NCBI GenBank assembly: GCA_030715135.1
Contig: JAUYVH010000001.1
Location: forward strand, 1-64,000
Direction of reading: 5' to 3'
Source: Keguizhuia sedimenti
GTDB taxonomy: Bacteria > Pseudomonadota > Gammaproteobacteria > Burkholderiales > Burkholderiaceae_D
DNA length: 64,000 bases
In this document: positions 26,764-35,247 of the stretch, piece by piece
Layout of the letters: each line of letters begins with the position of its first letter
Position numbering within the stretch: position 1 is the stretch's first letter
Notes under the pieces: model-generated
What the model saw: the letters and a program-made list of their open reading frames with translations, nothing else
What the model was told of the DNA's origin: nothing
Databases searched by the model: none
Position numbers and translations under genes: made by a program

Positions 26764-27809
26764 TCTTTAAGTATTCTAGTAGCTACAGCTTGAGCAAGCA
26801 GCGGAGGAACCGCATTGCCTACTTGAAGCATTTGATTTGATTTTGTCCCGGTAAAGATAAAGCGATCAGGGAAAGACTGCAGGCGTGCTGCTTCCCGGAC
26901 AGTCAAGCAGCGGTCCTGCCTTGGTAATGTGAATTGGCCTGAAGAAGGCGTATCAAAGCGAGTAGTGATCGTTCTCGCCAGCCCCTCCTCCCTTAACCGC
27001 ATCCATGTTCCGCTATAAATCGATTTGGTGAGATGCTCCTCTGGGAGGTGCTCCTTCCCCCCTCCGTTATGAGAAATCATTGCAAGCCGCTGAAGGGCAA
27101 TTTGCGAATGCTTAGTTGCCTGGTGATTGACGATCCCATTCGAATTCTTTCGCATTTTGCGTTGGTAATCCGATCTTGCGGCGCATGGGTATTTGTAAAA
27201 GAGCTCGCCTTCCCCTGATGCGATCGCAGGAAGATCAGAAATTGCTTCGCTGACGGTAACCTTGCGCTTTACAGGCATAGGGAATTCGAAGGTGTTGCCT
27301 CCTAATTGCCCCACAATGAATGCCCTTTTACGCTGCTGCGGCACGCCATAATCAGCAGCATTCAGAATCTGGGCTTTCAATTCGTAGCCAAGCTTTGCGA
27401 ATGCGGCTTCGATTTCGTTATAAAAGAAGCTGTTGGCGGTTGTCAGTATGTTCGGGACATTCTCGATAACAAAGAAGCGTGGGCGCAAGAAGCTGACAAC
27501 GTCCACAAAGTATTTAAAGAGGAAGTTGCGGTCGTCAGAAATGCTTAAACGCTTTCCTTTTTGCGAGAAGCCTTGGCAAGGCGGCCCTCCAAATACGATA
27601 TCTACGCCCTGCGCCTTCACCGAGGAAAACGTCTCTTTAATATTTAGTTGCTCCACTCCCGCAACAATCATTTTGGTATGCGGAAGATTGGCAGTATAGC
27701 CCTCTGCAATTGGCCTGAATTTTTCTACTGCTAATACGACTTCGCAGCCAGCGTTTTCGAATCCGAGCGACATACCGCCAACGCCGGCGAACAAATCAAC
27801 ACACTTCAT
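26709..27809 (-). CDS. DNA cytosine-5 methyltransferase
   Basis: A 366-residue enzyme with the full set of C5-MTase motifs: I (DLFAGVGGMSLGF), IV (GGPPCQGFSQKG with the catalytic cysteine), VI (ENVP), VIII (QQRKRAF), IX (REAARLQSFPD) and X (QVGNAVPP). The region between VIII and IX (about 175-300) is the target-recognition domain. It transfers a methyl group from S-adenosylmethionine to C5 of cytosine, protecting host DNA from the neighbouring nuclease. Its start overlaps the stop of the next methyltransferase gene (ATGA), so the two are coupled. Vsr, which repairs the T:G mismatches produced by deamination of 5-methylcytosine, is encoded 2.2 kb away. Confidence 0.95.
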   Translation of the reverse strand: MKCVDLFAGVGGMSLGFENAGCEVVLAVEKFRPIAEGYTANLPHTKMIVAGVEQLNIKETFSSVKAQGVDIVFGGPPCQGFSQKGKRLSISDDRNFLFKYFVDVVSFLRPRFFVIENVPNILTTANSFFYNEIEAAFAKLGYELKAQILNAADYGVPQQRKRAFIVGQLGGNTFEFPMPVKRKVTVSEAISDLPAIASGEGELFYKYPCAARSDYQRKMRKNSNGIVNHQATKHSQIALQRLAMISHNGGGKEHLPEEHLTKSIYSGTWMRLREEGLARTITTRFDTPSSGQFTLPRQDRCLTVREAARLQSFPDRFIFTGTKSNQMLQVGNAVPPLLAQAVATRILKDYTEALEFIESQRAVNSA

Positions 27810-28600
27810 AAACGGATGCCTGCTTTTAATCTATTGAATGCAACGTCAACGTAGCTCTTATCCAATTCGATACCGAAAAACCTTCTGTCCAAATTCAAGC
27901 ATGCGACTCCCGACGTGCCGCTCCCCATAAACGGATCTACGACAAGGTCGCCAGGATTTGAAAGTACCTTAACGAAATGGCTAATAAGCTTTAATGGCTT
28001 CTGAGTAGGGTGCGGACCAAACTTCTTTTCGGAACCAGGAGTCAATGAGCCTTCGAAGAAATCATGGATTACTTTCCCTTCATTGTTGAACACTCCAGAA
28101 GGCCCACCTTTTACAAAATATACCCAAGCTTCCGTCGAATTAACGAAAGTGCGATTCATGTTCCTTGGAATTGGGTTCGTCTTATGCCATATCCCTACGG
28201 TTTTATAATAAAAACCCGCTGATTGAGCGGCCGCTATAAGGCTTTCTAATTTCATTAGCGACATGAAAATGATCATCGCCCCATCCGGGCGCAGGACCCT
28301 GTAGGAGTCTGCCAAGAATGCCCGCATTTTGGCGTCCCATTCTTCATACTCCAGATCATCCCACCCGCTCGAAACGAAATGGTTCTTCCTCATGCGGAAA
28401 ACGCCGGCATTTCGCTTTTGCATAAAACGGCCGAGATTATAAGGAGGATCAGTGATAACAAGGCCCGCTGTTGCATCTTCAATCCGCTTCATTCCTTCGA
28501 GACAGTCCCCATGGAATACCGTGTATTTGGGCGCGCTTTGCTCAGCTATTTGAACAGGGGAGCTGGAATTGAATAAAGTAATATCTTTATCGAGAAGCAT
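27806..28600 (-). CDS. DNA N6-adenine or N4-cytosine methyltransferase (beta class)
   Basis: A 264-residue amino-methyltransferase. The catalytic motif DPPYNLGRF lies near residue 50 and the S-adenosylmethionine motif DPFMGSGTSG near 220, so motif IV precedes motif I: the beta order. DPPY favours adenine over cytosine, but beta enzymes of both types use it. HPTQKPLKLI (motif X-like) is also present. It is between the HTH regulator gene (11 bp upstream) and the C5-MTase gene (4-bp overlap), an operon regulator-MTase-MTase. An asymmetric recognition site, with one enzyme per strand, would explain two methyltransferases. Confidence 0.93.
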   Translation of the reverse strand: MLLDKDITLFNSSSPVQIAEQSAPKYTVFHGDCLEGMKRIEDATAGLVITDPPYNLGRFMQKRNAGVFRMRKNHFVSSGWDDLEYEEWDAKMRAFLADSYRVLRPDGAMIIFMSLMKLESLIAAAQSAGFYYKTVGIWHKTNPIPRNMNRTFVNSTEAWVYFVKGGPSGVFNNEGKVIHDFFEGSLTPGSEKKFGPHPTQKPLKLISHFVKVLSNPGDLVVDPFMGSGTSGVACLNLDRRFFGIELDKSYVDVAFNRLKAGIRL

Positions 28601-28611
28601 TCTAAGTTTTG

Positions 28612-28890
28612 CTAATTAGCGGTTGTTACTGTGGATGCTGCAGCTCTATTAAAAGGCAGCCCTCTGTGCTTTTTACTATCTAAGTCGATCTTCTCTAATA
28701 AGCTTCTGTAATCTATTTGGTGATCTGCCATTTCGCCTATTAAGCAAGCAATCACGGCCAGATGGTTCGGAACTACGCCACGTTTTCCGTAATTGCTAAT
28801 CGATACAGGGTTCATTTTCATGAGACGGCCGAACTCATTAAGCGTTAATCCCGCTTTGCCTACATTTCTTCTAAATTCTTCATATGTCAT
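28612..28890 (-). CDS. HTH regulator of the restriction-modification operon
   Basis: A 92-residue protein with an XRE/Cro-like helix-turn-helix at about 15-45 (LTLNEFGRLMKMNPVSISNYGKRG). First gene of the methyltransferase operon, 11 bp before the beta-class MTase. It is likely the equivalent of a controller (C) protein or repressor that adjusts methyltransferase and nuclease timing. A/T-rich DNA upstream (28891-29075) is the likely operator/promoter; I could not define a palindrome with confidence. Confidence 0.75.
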   Translation of the reverse strand: MTYEEFRRNVGKAGLTLNEFGRLMKMNPVSISNYGKRGVVPNHLAVIACLIGEMADHQIDYRSLLEKIDLDSKKHRGLPFNRAAASTVTTAN

Positions 28891-29075
28891 AAAAGCATTG
28901 TAAATCTGAAATTTATTTCAGACAAATATGGATGCTATTCATTAAATTATGTGCACAACAGAATTAGGCGTGTATGGATATACAGTATATGCGATACGAT
29001 TAAACTTTTGCCAAATAGTTGCAACTTAGAATTTGATTTTTGTTAAGCGCAAGGTCTTAGCCTGGAGCTGAAACT

Positions 29076-29768
29076 TTATGTGGCAGGTAACTCACCCGCA
29101 GGATGCAAGAAGAACTGAACCTGATACTCAAAAAGGGATACATTAAGCACGACCGATGCGGCATATCGCAGTTTTGGATCAATTGTCTTTGCCACAATCA
29201 CACCATTCACCTCTTTTCCGGCACCGATAGTCGCCTTTACCCACCCCATATACCTGGCAAGTTGCCCAACAACTTTGTCGCTTCCCTCGTCTCTCTTTAA
29301 CTCGAACACATAGAAATTCTTTTCTGCGTCTACTGCCAGGACATCGATAAAGCCAACCGCAGTAGGAAACTCGACGCCATCACGTCCAGTCGGGTCAACA
29401 AATAACCGGAGCTTTTTGCCATTAATCGGAATGGACTCTATGTTGTCAGCCAAAAAATCACGTAATTGCCTTTCCAAACCAAACTGGGCTGTTTCGTCCA
29501 GCGCTGCGTTCTCGTCATCCTCTGGGAAAACCGATGCCGCCCTTACGGGATCAATGCTTTCGTTTGGCAAGCTTAACCGAACTTCTGTCGGGGTTTCTTC
29601 GAACTTCCATCCAAGCTTCTTTAATCCGCCTAGGAGCTGGCGTGATGTGCTGTGGGTCGCGTCCATGCCAAACGGCACGAATTCAGGATGCTGCCGCAGC
29701 CAATCCTTCATAGGATAGAGTTGGACGCCGCCGTCTGCCGTCGGCCTGACGATTATGAATGCTGCCAT
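29076..29768 (-). CDS. NucS/DUF91-like PD-(D/E)xK endonuclease domain protein
   Basis: A 230-residue protein. The C-terminal half contains GFIDVLAVDAEKNFYVFELKR (Asp, then E-x-K) and GQLARYMGWVK, the nuclease core of the NucS/DUF91 group. NucS acts on branched or mismatched DNA; here the N-terminal half (MAAFIIVRPTADGG and a region around SRQLLGGLKKLGW) is different, so the substrate is unknown. It stands between the restriction-modification operon and vsr, so a mismatch or modified-DNA role in the same defence cluster is plausible. Confidence 0.75.
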   Translation of the reverse strand: MAAFIIVRPTADGGVQLYPMKDWLRQHPEFVPFGMDATHSTSRQLLGGLKKLGWKFEETPTEVRLSLPNESIDPVRAASVFPEDDENAALDETAQFGLERQLRDFLADNIESIPINGKKLRLFVDPTGRDGVEFPTAVGFIDVLAVDAEKNFYVFELKRDEGSDKVVGQLARYMGWVKATIGAGKEVNGVIVAKTIDPKLRYAASVVLNVSLFEYQVQFFLHPAGELPAT

Positions 29769-29976
29769 AGTCGGAAGAATTTATAAGAAATAGAGGATAG
29801 CCTGAGCTACTACTTTGTCGCAAAAATAAGCGAGCATGTAACAATTACACAAGAAGTATGCGTAAAAAAACAAGTCAGAAATCCCTGCTATCAGAAAAAA
29901 GTCATTTTTTATCAAAGGGCAATTATGAAGGATTGCCATTCCCGGGCAAAGGGCAAATTAACTAGCTGGGTGCAAA

Positions 29977-30399
29977 ATGGATACGCTAACCGTAGAGAAA
30001 AGAAGCGAGCTGATGTCCCGCATTCGGAGCCGGGACACAAAGCCTGAGCTTGCGATAAAGAAGTGGTTGTGGGCGAGCGGGTATCGCTATGCAAGAAAAG
30101 ACCATCGGCTTCCCGGCCGTCCGGACGTAGTTCTTCCAAAATACCACACAGTCATATTCGTCCAAGGCTGCTTTTGGCACGGCCATGACTGCCGCATTGG
30201 CGGACTGCCGAAGTCGAACCTAGGCTACTGGCAACCAAAAATTCAAAGAAATAAGGCCCGTGATATTAGAAATATACGGAAGCTTAGGAAAATGGGGTGG
30301 CATTGCTTTCAAATTTGGGAGTGCAAGCTTCTCTCCGACTTCAACCGTGTGGCGGCAAGGCTAGGAGCAATCAAAAAGACTGTCAGTACGCACGGATAA
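29977..30399 (+). CDS. vsr: Very short patch repair endonuclease Vsr
   Basis: A 140-residue enzyme that nicks DNA 5' to T of T:G mismatches arising from deaminated 5-methylcytosine. Family motifs: RSELMSRIRSRDTKPEL, GRPDVVLPKY (catalytic Asp), VFVQGCFWHGH-like segment IFVQGCFWHGHDC, and NKARDIRNIRKLRKMGWHCFQIWECKL. Full length. It is divergent from the NucS-like gene and belongs functionally with the C5-methyltransferase at 26709-27809. The usual zinc site residues (Cys/His in the HGHDC segment) are present. Confidence 0.95.
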   Translation: MDTLTVEKRSELMSRIRSRDTKPELAIKKWLWASGYRYARKDHRLPGRPDVVLPKYHTVIFVQGCFWHGHDCRIGGLPKSNLGYWQPKIQRNKARDIRNIRKLRKMGWHCFQIWECKLLSDFNRVAARLGAIKKTVSTHG

Positions 30400-30577
30400 T
30401 CTATAGCAGGTCTGGAACACTTGCCAAATTCGCCGTTTCCTGGGTGGCCGAAACCTTCAATGTAATGTCGATGCATCTTCTTGGCAGATAGATCGATATT
30501 CCGCCAGGCTTACTAAATTAATGGGGGGCATCGGAGTATGCAAAAAAACCCGTCGCTACCGTTAGCAATCATTTTCT

Positions 30578-30880
30578 TTGCATCAGCCAAAAGAATTATC
30601 GGCCGAAGTACGCCCGACATTCACCGCCTTGATGAAGACAGTTGTAAATACAAGGAGATTCGACAAACCGATTCCCATAAAAGCAAGCCTGAGAGAATGC
30701 GCCCTAATTTGGGAGGAGCATGCCGTCAATGAGACGGTTGCTGCCTTCATTACTCTACAAAATGCTGCAACTCGTTTAAGTCCACTCTGGCGAGACAGCC
30801 CCATCGCTTTTCCCATGAGACGCTTCCTATTATTGGGCATAGCCACGCCAGCCCTCATCGGGTGGCACAGCATGGGCTGA
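30578..30880 (+). CDS. Hypothetical protein, uncertain
   Basis: A 100-residue frame with protein-like composition (SAEVRPTFTALMKTVVNT, ALIWEEHAVNETVAAF) but only a TTG start and no good ribosome site. A frame beginning with ATG at 30538 overlaps it in another phase, so a frameshifted gene is possible. No family recognised. Confidence 0.35.
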   Translation: MHQPKELSAEVRPTFTALMKTVVNTRRFDKPIPIKASLRECALIWEEHAVNETVAAFITLQNAATRLSPLWRDSPIAFPMRRFLLLGIATPALIGWHSMG

Positions 30881-30921
30881 TTCAGCGACTTTTTGTTTTG
30901 CGATGCCGGCTGCCATTCGCA

Positions 30922-31371
30922 TTAAGGTAAAGCCTTGATATCTCTAGGCCAGATCTTTTTTCCCTTGTATTCAGGAGGTTTCGCCGTTTTCTTCAGTGGA
31001 TAATAAACACGTATTCCGCCAGGCAGCGCCAATTCCTTTGAACTCGGCACATGAGGCCAAAAGCGCACTCCATCAGAAACGTAAAACGTCGGCCACTGAA
31101 GCGATTCGAGGTAACCGGTGTGTATCCTTACTTGGCGCACATGAGACTCAGGTACGTAATGCTCGTCGATCCATCGATCAATTTCCTCGACACTCACTCG
31201 CAAGGTTTGCGCTGCCCGTGCGATGCCCCCCATATTCTCAATGGCGCATTTCACGTCATTTTGCATCTCGTGAATGCGAAGATGACCTTCTCTGGGACTG
31301 GGATCGACTTTCCACTCATTTTCGTGCTGCCTCAGAATCTCCAACACGGTCCCGCTACTTAGAATGCTCAT
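30922..31371 (-). CDS. Hypothetical island protein with HTH-like segment
   Basis: A 149-residue protein. The segment CAIENMGGIARAAQTLRVSVEEIDRWIDEHYVP (about 42-75) fits a YdaS/Cro-type helix-turn-helix, in which a short recognition helix follows a Gly-Gly turn. The C-terminal part (TFYVSDGVRFWPHVPSS) is unrecognised. Its start overlaps the stop of the upstream HTH gene (ATGA), so both are one operon, probably an island control switch. Confidence 0.6.
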   Translation of the reverse strand: MSILSSGTVLEILRQHENEWKVDPSPREGHLRIHEMQNDVKCAIENMGGIARAAQTLRVSVEEIDRWIDEHYVPESHVRQVRIHTGYLESLQWPTFYVSDGVRFWPHVPSSKELALPGGIRVYYPLKKTAKPPEYKGKKIWPRDIKALP

Positions 31372-31568
31372 AGCGTCTCCCTTAGCTGCTGTAGGTCAAT
31401 GCCGGAAAGCTCGGCCAACTGACGGGCCTTGTCGATATTGGAGATGTACTGTTTCCTAATCCAAGCATGTATGGTTGTGTTAGATACGCTCAGAGCGTTG
31501 GAAGCTTTAGTGGCACCGCCGATGCGATCGACGGCAATGCGAATAGGGTTCATATAACTGCGGATCAT
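31368..31568 (-). CDS. YdaS/Cro-like HTH regulator
   Basis: A protein of about 66 residues; the core IAVDRIGGATKASNALSVSNTTIHAW is a compact YdaS/Cro-type DNA-binding domain. I prefer the start at 31568 (MIRSYMNPIR) because AAGGA lies about 10 bases upstream; a downstream methionine is also possible. Translationally coupled to the next gene, which has a related segment. Such small regulators control excision or replication genes in phages and islands. Confidence 0.65.
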   Translation of the reverse strand: MIRSYMNPIRIAVDRIGGATKASNALSVSNTTIHAWIRKQYISNIDKARQLAELSGIDLQQLRETL

Positions 31569-31743
31569 TTGGAAGAGTCCTTTCTCATTATGTTTATCCG
31601 GACTTAACAACTGCTTATCAGATGCTTGTCAGTTTTATTTTAGCTCCTAAAAAAGTTACCGGCGGAAATTTCAGCAAATAATAAAAATGCCGCCTGGCGC
31701 AGCAACGACACTGCATTCGGCGGCATACGAGACGTTTTTTGCG

Positions 31744-31953
31744 CTATTTTCTCACTCTACGAGACTTCTCTAAGTTGGCATAGTCTTTTGATGTCGCACG
31801 ATCATGCCCACGGTCAGTCCAGAATCCATTGCTATCTGTATAGCCTTGTGTTTTCTGAGATCGCTCGCTCATCTCACCCATGGATTTCACTTTTCCGTCA
31901 TAGGGAGATCCTATTACCATCATTCCTGCATCCAATAATTTCTTTAATCCCAT
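31744..31953 (-). CDS. Small basic hypothetical protein (69 residues)
   Basis: GGAGG lies five bases before the second of two adjacent ATG codons, which I take as the start (MGLKKLLDAG). Charged, probably extended C-terminus (RATSKDYANLEKSRRVRK). No family recognised, no signal peptide. Confidence 0.55.
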   Translation of the reverse strand: MGLKKLLDAGMMVIGSPYDGKVKSMGEMSERSQKTQGYTDSNGFWTDRGHDRATSKDYANLEKSRRVRK

Positions 31954-32197
31954 CATATCCTCCAGTCAAGATAACGGCGTAACTACCGCTTTACACAGAC
32001 GGTTTACTAAGCCGAATTGTTCCAACGTCTTAATTCCTCCCTTCTCGCCTTTTATGTGCGGAAAAACCTATGTCGGGCTGGTAATTGGCGTTCCTAAAGT
32101 GTGCCTGACCCTCGCCGCAATTCAATTCTTGTTCGTCGCTTTGGTATAAGAATGCAAAGGAAAGCATTCCTTTTCTCATACCGAAATGGAGGAAGAA

Positions 32198-32530
32198 ATG
32201 TCGATTGCATGGGATAAGACAAGTTTAGCGGTGCGGTGCCTGATCCAAGAGGGGAGTCAGCGGGACCGTCTAACTCGGGCAATTGCCAGGCACTTGGCGT
32301 GCTTGCGGCCACAGGATTTACCAAGCGGGGCAAGAAAGAAATTTCGCTTGCTCATTGACCGTTTGTGCGAAGGGCGAATCCAAGAAGATGGCACAACGGT
32401 CGCCAATATGGTCCATGGCCTAGCCGACCATGAGGTGCAAACAATGGCGATAGAGGTGCTACAGCTACATTACTTAGTTGGCCAGCATGAAAATCAGTTG
32501 TTAGCTGAAGGGAGCAGTCACGAAAACTAA
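32198..32530 (+). CDS. Hypothetical island protein (110 residues)
   Basis: A helical, soluble protein. The start at 32198 (MSIAWDKTSL) has GGAGGAAGAA directly upstream; the in-frame ATG at 32186 is part of that ribosome site. Segments RLTRAIARHLACLRPQDLPSG and EVLQLHYLVGQHE look like regular helices. No family recognised. Confidence 0.6.
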   Translation: MSIAWDKTSLAVRCLIQEGSQRDRLTRAIARHLACLRPQDLPSGARKKFRLLIDRLCEGRIQEDGTTVANMVHGLADHEVQTMAIEVLQLHYLVGQHENQLLAEGSSHEN

Positions 32531-32602
32531 ACGAGCTTTATTGGTAGCGCCCCGTTACGGAAGGTGCTACTTTTTTCCTGAATCTATTCAAGATGTTGCT
32601 TG

Positions 32603-33085
32603 CTAAGATACAACGATCTGCCGATCCTGAAAAAGACCGGCGACCAACCTAATTTCACCTTGCTCACTGCCTGCTGGAGAATGCCCCGTCCGCTTGGCAT
32701 ATTCTGCCTGAACCATTGGCCAGAGCTTACCGATTTGACTCGGCGCTCCCTGCGTCAGCAATTCGACGGCAATGGCAGCATACGCCGCATTCTTGTTTTT
32801 CCCTAGGCGCAGGTTGTCTCGATCGGCGGTCCAGATGTTATAAAAGGGGCGTTTCCCTTCGCACAAATACCCGAATAGCCACAGCCCATACGCAGCTGCT
32901 TTAGGACAAGGCTTGGCTCCGCTTTCTTTGGATTTGCCACCCAATTCGAAATAGGTATCCAGCCAGGTTTCGTTCCAGTGGGCCTTGGAATGCGTGCCTT
33001 TTTGATTCATTTTACGCACAGTTCCTGTCACCCAAGACGCAATCGGGATATTGTTCAGTTTTGCTGCCGTATCTGCATGGAACAT
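32603..33085 (-). CDS. Hypothetical protein (160 residues)
   Basis: A soluble protein with aromatic-rich conserved-looking stretches (HWNETWLDTYFELGG, AAYGLWLFGYLCEGKRPFYN). AAGGA eight bases before the first ATG supports this start; an internal methionine at residue 26 is an alternative. It resembles small proteins often called hypothetical in proteobacterial islands; I cannot name the family with confidence. Confidence 0.6.
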   Translation of the reverse strand: MFHADTAAKLNNIPIASWVTGTVRKMNQKGTHSKAHWNETWLDTYFELGGKSKESGAKPCPKAAAYGLWLFGYLCEGKRPFYNIWTADRDNLRLGKNKNAAYAAIAVELLTQGAPSQIGKLWPMVQAEYAKRTGHSPAGSEQGEIRLVAGLFQDRQIVVS

Positions 33086-33457
33086 CTGAATTTCCTTTTG
33101 TGCTTGCCTAGCCGAGCAGAGTAGCTGCTCCCTGGACGAATCGGATTTTCATGAATCGTCCTCGGCAATGCAGCACCCTGCTTTGACAGGGGTCAGGATT
33201 TTCGCTGTCTCTTGTTTCTCACGGAGGTTGAGCTGACTCGTCGCATCAACGCCATTTGGCAGCAGCATGGATGGGTTTGAAGCGATGATAAAAACCGAAA
33301 ACTTAAAAAGATTCGTCACCCATCTCCTCCGCTATTTAAGAGGCGTATAAATACTGATATGCGAAAGCTCGGCATGATCCGGCTATCTGACGCTGCTCAA
33401 ATTCGTCCATCCAGCTCAATATTTATTCTTACAATTGAATTGCAAATAGCTCCATAT
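33086..33457. other. Intergenic stretch without recognised feature
   Basis: No convincing gene on either strand between two minus-strand genes. Base composition changes here to markedly A/T-rich DNA that continues to about 38.4 kb. Confidence 0.5.
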
Positions 33458-35191
33458 TTAACTACTCAGCACTCGGGTGATTTTATCGATAATAAGAGTC
33501 TTCCTCTGGCGGAGAAATTCAGGAAACTCCGCAGGATCATAAAGCCTGTCATCCGCAGGAATTAAATGAGTAGTTTTATAGGAGCTAATATTTTCGAGAG
33601 GTAAAAGTTTAAGCCAAGCAGCCAACGATTTTCCGTTTTTCTCACCTCGGTTATCTACCATATAAAGAAGCTGAAAATTTTCAATAGAGTTTATTTTCGC
33701 ACTGTCATACTTCTCATTTAGAAGAAGATTTTTTGGATGAATATGATCCACGTCCTCTAGTCGAAGTCCATTTCTTCCATCGTAGATTATGTAGAATAAA
33801 AATGACGCATCGAACAGGCCAAGATTAGTACTTTCGTTGATGTTATCTTCGAAGAGTAGCCCGTGATCTCTATATACCTTAAACAAATCCTCCACCGGAA
33901 ATGGCCTTCCTTTATTAACTTTCATGACAGCTAGGATTTTCCGAACGCCTGTTTTATAAGCTACCCATCCTGCTCCTCTAGCTTTAAATACACCATTCAA
34001 CAGCGATACTCTTAGCCAGTCTTTAATTCTTTTAGCTTGAGTGTTACTAGTTTCAATATTATCGAAATAGTTTTCGATATTTTTTTCTTCAAGATGAAAA
34101 AGGAAATAAATCAAAAAATAGATGGGAATAAAGGAACGGTTCGATCCAGCGTAATAATTCTTCAAGCCTGAAAGTTCTAGAAATTTTTGAGCAGCGCTAA
34201 AACAGTTCTCTATTCGTTTCCCATTAGCCGCAATAAATTTGGCATCTGCTTCAGCTATATTAACTAGCTCCTTGGTATGGTCATCTTGTAATACAAAGAT
34301 TGTTTTGATGAGATTATCTTGAGTAAGATTTAGTGCTTTAAACTTTTCGGTCATCTCATCTAAAAACGCTTCCATTTTATAGTCGAAGCCTTTTAGCCTT
34401 GAAGCCATAAGATCGAACGCTGAAAGTTTTGTCCCTCCCTCATTGAGTCGCCTAAATAGCTCGACTATTCTTGTTCGATTGTTTATCTGAATTCTGCTTT
34501 TTTCCCCATCCGGCGCATCGTCTTCCGGTTTATCGAGAGTTACTTTGCAAATTCCCACACTATTAGATGTAAATATACCCTTCCTAAATTCTTTTATATT
34601 TTGCTTAATCGAGTCCTTCAAAGGCTCTTCTACAACATTCAGGTTAGTAGCAATTTTTTTAGCTAATCTATCTTCGTCCTGACTATTTCTATCCAGGCCA
34701 TCAAAGATTTCGCTTGCCAGACAAAGGCATCGTTCCTTGATATCTCGTTCATTGTTTACCGATGCCTTCTTTGCACCTTCTACGGATTCAGCAAATATAA
34801 ATTCAAATTCTGCCTTTTCGTGATCACTGAATAGATCGAAATACATACGTTTCCCGTTAAGGGAACCCTTAAGACCAATAAAAAAACTTTGGAGTCGCTG
34901 CTGACCATCTATAACAAAGTATTTATTGCGACCAAGCTTACCTTCCGCAACAAAGGATTTTTCAATCCCACCATCTTTACTGAAATCTCGCATTTCAAAT
35001 AACGGGATGTCGCCTTTGTCTTCCTCAATCACCATAATCCCACCAAAGGAATTCCCTTTTAGAAGGCTATCAAACAGTAATGCGATTTTCTCCTCATCCC
35101 ATACCAGCCTTCTTTGAATGACCGGCAATACAAATAGGTCATTTATTTCTTTAGTAGTTGTAGCTACCGACTTGTATTCCCAGTTAGACAT
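33458..35191 (-). CDS. DUF262 (ParB/Srx-fold) protein with C-terminal HNH nuclease motif
   Basis: A 577-residue protein. The N-terminal DUF262 domain shows VLPVIQRRLVWDEEKIALLFDSLLKG and FVIDGQQRLQSFF; the DGQQR motif is typical of the nucleotide-hydrolysing part of GmrSD-like proteins. Near residue 505, LRLEDVDHIHPKNLLLNEKYD and the following NFQLL fit an HNH (DUF1524-like) nuclease. The relative GmrSD is a type IV enzyme that cuts sugar-modified phage DNA. The coding DNA is A/T-rich compared with the chromosome. The DUF3800 gene lies 56 bp upstream on the same strand. Confidence 0.85.
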   Translation of the reverse strand: MSNWEYKSVATTTKEINDLFVLPVIQRRLVWDEEKIALLFDSLLKGNSFGGIMVIEEDKGDIPLFEMRDFSKDGGIEKSFVAEGKLGRNKYFVIDGQQRLQSFFIGLKGSLNGKRMYFDLFSDHEKAEFEFIFAESVEGAKKASVNNERDIKERCLCLASEIFDGLDRNSQDEDRLAKKIATNLNVVEEPLKDSIKQNIKEFRKGIFTSNSVGICKVTLDKPEDDAPDGEKSRIQINNRTRIVELFRRLNEGGTKLSAFDLMASRLKGFDYKMEAFLDEMTEKFKALNLTQDNLIKTIFVLQDDHTKELVNIAEADAKFIAANGKRIENCFSAAQKFLELSGLKNYYAGSNRSFIPIYFLIYFLFHLEEKNIENYFDNIETSNTQAKRIKDWLRVSLLNGVFKARGAGWVAYKTGVRKILAVMKVNKGRPFPVEDLFKVYRDHGLLFEDNINESTNLGLFDASFLFYIIYDGRNGLRLEDVDHIHPKNLLLNEKYDSAKINSIENFQLLYMVDNRGEKNGKSLAAWLKLLPLENISSYKTTHLIPADDRLYDPAEFPEFLRQRKTLIIDKITRVLSS

Positions 35192-35247
35192 AAATTATTC
35201 TTTATAAAATTTTAGGTAGCCTTGATTACTCGCCTCTTATTTACAGG

